Assembly: GCF_000003815.2 (NCBI RefSeq)
Contig: NC_049983.1
Span: 17,452,746 to 17,516,745, forward strand
Length of the DNA: 64,000 nt
Origin: Branchiostoma floridae
Taxonomy: Eukaryota > Chordata > Leptocardii > Amphioxiformes > Branchiostomatidae
Direction: 5' to 3'
How positions within the stretch are numbered: the stretch's first letter is position 1; the number at the start of each line of letters is the position of its first letter. The notes beneath the pieces are model-generated. The model saw nothing but the letters and a program-made list of their open reading frames with translations. It did no database searches and was not told where the DNA came from. Shown here piece by piece: positions 59,049-64,000 of the stretch. The translations under genes and the position numbers were made by a program.

Positions 59049-60400
59049 GTTGTGCAAAGGGTTTACGGAAAAGGCTGGGCTGTCTACCTGGGCTGTCTAC
59101 CAGGGCTGTCTACCTGGGCTGGCTATCACGTCAGGCTACTTGGACCTACGAAAGCCCATTGGGACAAAAGCTGTTTTAGCAGTAGGGGTGTGTCTGAAGG
59201 ATCTGTGTGTTATTATGTGAATGAGTTGTGTGAAGTGGCAGTGTGTGAAGTAGCTGTGTTTGAAGGAGCTGTGTATGTTACATAACCAGAGGTTCTGGGT
59301 TCGAATCAGTTGATATGCCACCGATTTTGTACAGTTGGGAAGGACTCTTAAAAAGAGTACATATCTTCGGTAATTATAAGGGTCCCTCAGATAGGGCAAA
59401 TGACTTACGGAAAAGACTAGGGGCCCTTCCTTCCCAGTGTAAGTGGTTCAAAACCTTAAGTCTTATGGCTACACCTGGGGTAATTGCTGTCGTATTGAGG
59501 TCACCTAAAAAGTTAGCACCGAATGGCAGCAGTTCTAGACCCTTGCATTTTACTTTACTTTATTTCAGGCTCTAACTGGCCCATAAGACACATGGACAAA
59601 CATGAAAAACATAAAATATGTACAACATTTTAGACCATCATGAAAATATTATGACTAAGTATAGAGGCGCCGCCAGAGATTGGGGAAGAAAGAATTGTGG
59701 TAAAAAGAGTTGGACCTGAGCACAGACTGCACAATGCTATTGGATAAATTGAAAAGCCTACTTACAAATGAATGGCACTGTTTGCGCCATCTGGCGTCGA
59801 AGGTATCCGTATTGTTAAATACAAACATTTCACTTGCGCTACAAGATCTAGGAAAATTCATTATTATACGGAAACAATTGTTGTAAGCAATGCGACATTT
59901 CGACAGAACATTCGAACGAAAAAAATTCAATTTTAGCAACGATTCAATTGTCGATCTTAATGTATGGCGTAGAAGGACCCTGACAGCCACTAAAGAATGG
60001 CTCCTGGACGCCTTTGACAAACTAGCCACCAGTCTTAAGACTAATCCAATCAGCCCAATAAATCGTTTTAATAGCCCTTCCCAATGGCACAAGATCGGTG
60101 GCATATCAACTGATTTGAACCCAGAACATCTAGGTAATGTAACACACACAATTGCTTCACACAAAGCCCCTTCACACACCGCTCCTTCAAACACAGCTCC
60201 TTCACATACAGCCCATTCACATACAGTTCCTTCACACATAGCGTATTCATTGAGCACAAACAACCCTACTGCTAAAACAGTTTTTGTCCCAATGGGCTTT
60301 CGTAGGTCCAAGTAGCCTGACGTGATAGCCAGCCCAGGTAGACAGCCCAGGTAGACAGCCCAGGTAGACAGCCCAGCCTTTTCCGTAAACCCTTGTGCAA
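59049..60400. mobile_element. Inverted-repeat element with about 310-340-bp arms
   Basis: The left arm 59049-59360 and right arm 60060-60400 are inverted copies: GGGTTTACGGAAAAGGCTGG, repeated GGCTGTCTACCT units, CTTGGACCTACGAAAGCCCA, a GTGTGAAGGAGCTGT-type minisatellite (longer in the right arm), then a box-B-like GGGTTCGAATCAGTTGATAT. The arms enclose a reverse-transcriptase fragment. A long RNA hairpin would form if transcribed. Confidence 0.8.
59655..59900 (-). pseudogene. Non-LTR retrotransposon RT C-terminal fragment, minus strand
   Basis: The minus-strand frame shows words typical of the last part of non-LTR reverse transcriptases: RIAYNNCFRIIMNFPRSCSA, SEMFVFNNTDTFDA, then SFVSRLFNLSNSIVQSVL, ending at a stop at 59655. 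The catalytic domain is missing. It is enclosed by the inverted arms 59049-59360/60060-60400. Confidence 0.65.
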
Positions 60401-60526
60401 ATCGAAACAATGGTGGAGACAAGGACTGTTTTGATTTCAAGGCCTTTACCTTTGACATATTTATTTTATATAGCTAGCATTCTCGTCGATGCACATGCTA
60501 TTCACCACAGCCCCCGCCCAGAGTTA

Positions 60527-60655
60527 CTCTCCAAGCAGAGGTAGGTGGGGAAAATTGTGACCTTTTTATCATATCATCCCATTGGAAGTGCGGGCAGAAA
60601 ATGGGATGATATGATAAAAAGGTCATAATCTTCCCACCAACCTCTGCTTGGAGAG
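60527..60655. mobile_element. MITE of the TCTCCAAGCAGAGG family (strong hairpin)
   Basis: CTCTCCAAGCAGAGGTAGGT and its inverted copy end the element; ACCTTTTTATCATATCATCC is repeated inverted inside. TA occurs just outside both ends (60525-60526, 60656-60657). Arms are about 57 bp with few mismatches. Confidence 0.85.
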
Positions 60656-60659
60656 TACC

Positions 60660-61215
60660 CCCGACTTAGAATCTATTAAACTCAGGTGGTAAAATAGATA
60701 TAAAGTCGAGAAGGGCAAGGCACAGCTGAATATTAAAAGGCCAAGATGCCTCGCATTTATACCTCCAAACAAGACTTTTACAGCAACGTATAACATGACT
60801 GTGATGAACTTCTCTGGAAATAAGACTTAATGTGTTTGACATAATTCCATCAATTGTCTGATAATAATCATTTTACATGTATCCTTGTAGTGCTAACTGT
60901 ATAAGTTATGCCATGCATTTGAGACCTTGTATGATTGTACATTGTATGATTGTTGACCAGTAAACTTAATTGTAGGTTACAGAGGGTTTCATAACACTCC
61001 ATTCCCCATCCAGGAACACAGGATAGGAGTATTAGGACTCTGTTCTTTTTGACGCTGCTAGAAGTTGCTGTGACCACCTCCTTGCTGAGACGAGTGCTGA
61101 TACCATCCTGTTAAAGGGTAGGGACTTTGGAGTCCAAATTCTTTCCATATTCAATCATCCATATCTGTATGGTAGCATCAACAATTTACTGTTGGTTTAC
61201 TGGGTAATAATTTAT
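60660..61215. other. Spacer upstream of the zinc-finger exon
   Basis: No coding exon with credible splice sites or family resemblance, and no clear repeat. Confidence 0.35.
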
Positions 61216-61218
61216 GCT

Positions 61219-61607
61219 TAGGCCTAGGAAAAAAAATGTTGTGTTTCCTGTTTCCCTACCTACCCTAAAAAAAACTGCCGACCCTAGACTTTTTTTTGGG
61301 GTGGGCAGTGGAGTCACATAGCTTCCAGTTAGAATTTTTATTTGGCCTTCTTCCTATTGAAGTAAAACACTGCTTGTCCCATCTAATGAAGGATAAATGT
61401 ATCTACATGTATCATGCACAAATTGACACTACAAGACAAGGGTCATCATACATTTCAGTTTACTTGTTTCAACTGTATTGTAAATATGTATCACTAGAAT
61501 TTTGGCCAGCCTAAAAAAAATAAAGAAAAAAAAGATGATCCCTACTACCGACCCTAATTTTTTCAGGACTGAAACAGGAAACACAACATTTTTTTTCCTA
61601 GGCCTTA
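61219..61607. mobile_element. MITE with TAAGGCCTAGG ends
   Basis: The left end TTAGGCCTAGGAAAAAAAAT, then GTTGTGTTTCCTGTTTC, is mirrored at 61570-61607; a second inverted pair CCGACCCTA lies further in. The interior of about 390 bp is non-coding. It is probably in an intron of the zinc-finger gene. Confidence 0.8.
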
Positions 61608-61832
61608 CTACATTGAGTATATACATACGTATTCAACCTTGTAAATGGACTCGACAACTCTTCGTTCAACTCTACAGCTACAAAGCAAATCTCTATATTT
61701 TCTTAATGATGTAACGTTGCTGCACTATTATACGAGAATGCCAAGTAGAAAATTTTTACAAGTAACGTTAATAGTGTTGGTAATTTTTACAATACAGCTA
61801 TGACTAATTTGATAAATTCTTTGATCTTACAG

Positions 61833-63262
61833 ATAATCAAGATATGGCTGAATCCAACCTTGGATGCCATGATGCCACCAATGAGAAACCTGAAGTCCAT
61901 GAGGAGAGCGGGTATGAGACAGCTGAGAGGTCTACCTTGTCCCAACATACGAGAACTCATACAGGAGAGAAACCATACAAGTGTGACCAGTGTGACTATT
62001 CTGCAGCCCTTAAATCCAGTTTGGACAGCCATGTACTGAAGCATACTGGAGAAAAACCTTTCATGTGTGGACAGTGTGGGTACAGGGCAGCTCATAAATC
62101 TAACTTATCCAAACATATGAGGACACACACAGGAGAGAAACCCTACAAGTGTGACCAGTGTGACTATTCTGCCGGGAGCAAGTTTGCTTTGAACCAGCAT
62201 GTCTCCACACACACTGGTGACAAACCCTACATGTGTGGGGAGTGTGGGTACAGGGCAGCACAAACATCCCACATAAACCGACACATGAGAATTCATACAG
62301 GACAAAGACCCTTCAAGTGTGAGCACTGTGACTATTCTGCAGCCCAGAAATCCGTTTTGAACAGCCATTTAGCTAAACATACAGGTGACAAACCCTACAT
62401 GTGTGGGGTATGTGGGTACAGGGCAACTAGAAAGTCTCACTTATCTGACCATATGAAATCTCACACAGGAGAAAAACCTTTCTTGTGTGAAGTGTGTGGG
62501 TATAAAACAGCTCACAAGTCTCATCTTACTGTCCATATGAGAACTCATACAGGTAACATTACTGAGAGGCCCTACATGTGTGGGGAGTGTGGGTACAGGG
62601 CAAAGCAGAAATCTCACCTGTCAGACCATATGAAAACACATACTGGTGAGAAGCCTCTCATGTGTGACCAGTGTGGGTACAGGACTGCTAAGAAGTCTCA
62701 CTTGGCCCAACACATGAGAACTCACACTGGTGAAAAACCCTACATGTGTGGGGAGTGTGGGTTTAGGACAACTATGAGGGCCAACTTGTCTTTCCATATG
62801 AGAACTCACACTGGAGAAACCACTTGCACTGAAAAAAAATTCAAGTGTGACGAGTGTGGGTACAGGGCAGCTAGGCAGTTGCACTTGTCCCAACATATGA
62901 GAACTCACACGGGAGAGAAACCCTACAAGTGTGATGAGTGTGACTATTCTGCAGCTCTTAAATCCAGTTTGGACAGCCATCGACTATTAAAACATACTGG
63001 TGAGAAACCTTTCATGTGTGGAGAGTGTGGGTACAGGACAGCTTATAAACCTGCCTTATCCAAACATATGAGAACTCATACTGGCGAGAGACCCTTCAAG
63101 TGTGACTATTCTGCAGCAAAGAAATGCACTTTGGACATCCATGTATTGAAACATACTGGAGAAAAACCCTTCATGTGTGAGGAGTGTGGTTACAGGTCAA
63201 CTCAGAAGTCGACCTTATCCCAACACATGAGAACTCATCATACGGGAGAGAAACCCTACTAG
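61833..63262 (+). CDS. Poly-C2H2 zinc-finger protein, terminal exon
   Basis: Acceptor TGATCTTACAG (61822-61832) opens the exon; the first ATG is 61844, giving 472 codons to TAG 63260-63262. A DNA-binding role is expected for Kruppel-type arrays. After about 45 residues (one finger ghost lacking Cys, ending HTRTHTGEKPY) come 15 tandem 28-residue fingers with TGEKPY/F linkers. Fingers alternate between CDYSAA and CGYRAA types, most regularly in fingers 1-6 and 11-15. Finger 14 has lost one Cys (KCDYSAAKKC), so 14 are intact; finger 12 has one extra residue between its His; fingers 7 and 10 carry extended linkers; finger 15 has a duplicated His before its linker. No KRAB, BTB or SCAN domain is visible; upstream exons could hold an effector domain. 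Use of the internal ATG versus an upstream start is unresolved. Confidence 0.85.
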
Positions 63263-63472
63263 TGTGACCTGTGTGACTATTCTGCGGCCCAGAAATACAG
63301 TTTGAACGTTCATCTAAAAAATCACGCTAAGAAACCACCTGTGTGGGTACAGGGCAAGTAGACAGGTACACCTGTCCTATCGTATGAAAACTCATTCTCG
63401 TGGCACCAAAGGACAAAACCCCAATAGAAGTGAAATGCAGCATTGTATATCACATTCCGTGCCAGGGAACTA
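63263..63472 (+). pseudogene. Decayed trailing zinc fingers after a premature stop
   Basis: Reading on in frame after TAG gives CDLCDYSAAQKYSLNVHLKN, a normal CDYSAA finger, so the stop sits where a Lys codon (AAG) is expected in the linker-finger junction. After a frame change near 63340, a CGYRASRQVHLSYRMKTHS finger lacking a complete first Cys pair follows. The array was once at least two fingers longer. Confidence 0.85.
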
Positions 63473-64000
63473 GATGGAAAGAGACTTGCGAAGAATCCTA
63501 CATGGGCGGGACTGAACACTGACTGAGAACCAAATTCCTTCAACACCAATACCCCTGTTCCCTGTCATCGGAAGTCTCTCAACACATCCACAATGATTCA
63601 CTGGGCCATATCGTTTCACTGGATCAAGTCACTTAACAGGACTACTTTGAGTTTGTAAGAGGTTTTAAGGAGGTCATATACATTAGGGCACTCCAGCCAT
63701 CACTGAACAGAGACACCGTGCATTATAAATGTCCTGCCACGTTAGACCAATTGTTGATGTCACGTGTCCGCAAGATCACATGTTAATAAGATCATGTGTC
63801 TGTAACTCTCACGACTTTATGTCCTGAAGTGATTGGTCATCAGCATTGATCCTAAAGAAGGCGAGTGAAAATTTGATCACCTTTGTGTTTGAAGAAAGTT
63901 AAGCATTGTATTATCTTCTGGAATGTTGACTTCAGGAAGAGTTTGCTTTTGAACTAAATATCTGTACAGGAAACTTCACAAAAAATGAAACATTATCATT
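63473..64000. other. 3' flank of the zinc-finger gene
   Basis: No gene recognised; short repeated words AGATCACATGTTAATAAGAT and ATGTGTCTGTAA-like occur near 63772. No canonical AATAAA is evident before the window ends. Confidence 0.35.

Noticed and set aside
59290-59305. Functional tRNA gene
   Set aside because: Only a box-B-like word is present; no cloverleaf or box A at the right distance, and it is repeated inside an inverted-repeat element.

Overview
The window reads as animal nuclear DNA, most likely a cephalochordate (amphioxus). This is inferred from chordate-type gene content with many small GT-AG introns, tRNA-derived SINEs, and a very high load of short inverted-repeat elements; no species-level marker was identified. 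All four genes recognised lie on the + strand.

Layout. (1) 60-16750: a 12-coding-exon gene for an F-box/WD40 protein of the Cdc4/FBXW7 type (start 4577, stop 13527, 773 aa), with a candidate TCTCGCGAGA promoter and 5' UTR exon at 67-286. (2) 21524-27374: a 7-coding-exon gene for a divergent Ras/Rap-like small GTPase (191 aa, C-terminal CVLL). It has Arg at the position of Ras Gly12 and DTGSQ in place of DTAGQ. (3) 34200-53752: a Rap1 gene (185 aa) with CRE/CCAAT promoter elements, a noncoding first exon and two adjacent, near-identical versions of coding exon 2. Genes 2 and 3 share every intron position and phase, so they look like an old tandem duplication. (4) 61833-63262: the last exon of a poly-C2H2 zinc-finger gene; its 3' end is decaying, with a stop codon in a linker, one crippled finger and a frame-shifted trailing finger. 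GTPase signalling genes sit next to an SCF substrate receptor and a zinc-finger gene; nothing shows that they act in one pathway.

The spaces between genes, and the introns, hold mobile DNA: SINEs, a mariner-like inverted-repeat element, three elements with CAG...CTG ends and short target duplications, a family with TCTCCAAGCAGAGG ends, a TAGCCTGG foldback family, and two large inverted-repeat elements that each enclose the tail of a non-LTR retrotransposon reverse transcriptase.

Three findings stand out. First, a family of 29-34 bp perfect palindromes (CAAGGAG...CTCCTTG) is flanked by 7-bp target duplications; one member sits in a dispersed repeat whose empty copy is also in the window. Second, an array at 58235-58854 of about 12-15 diverged 18-bp palindromes (TCACTGG-N4-CCAGTGA) falls largely on a 31-bp period with unrelated spacers. 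Third, the Rap1 locus shows both a duplicated switch-I exon and a tandem paralogue that lost canonical GTPase residues.
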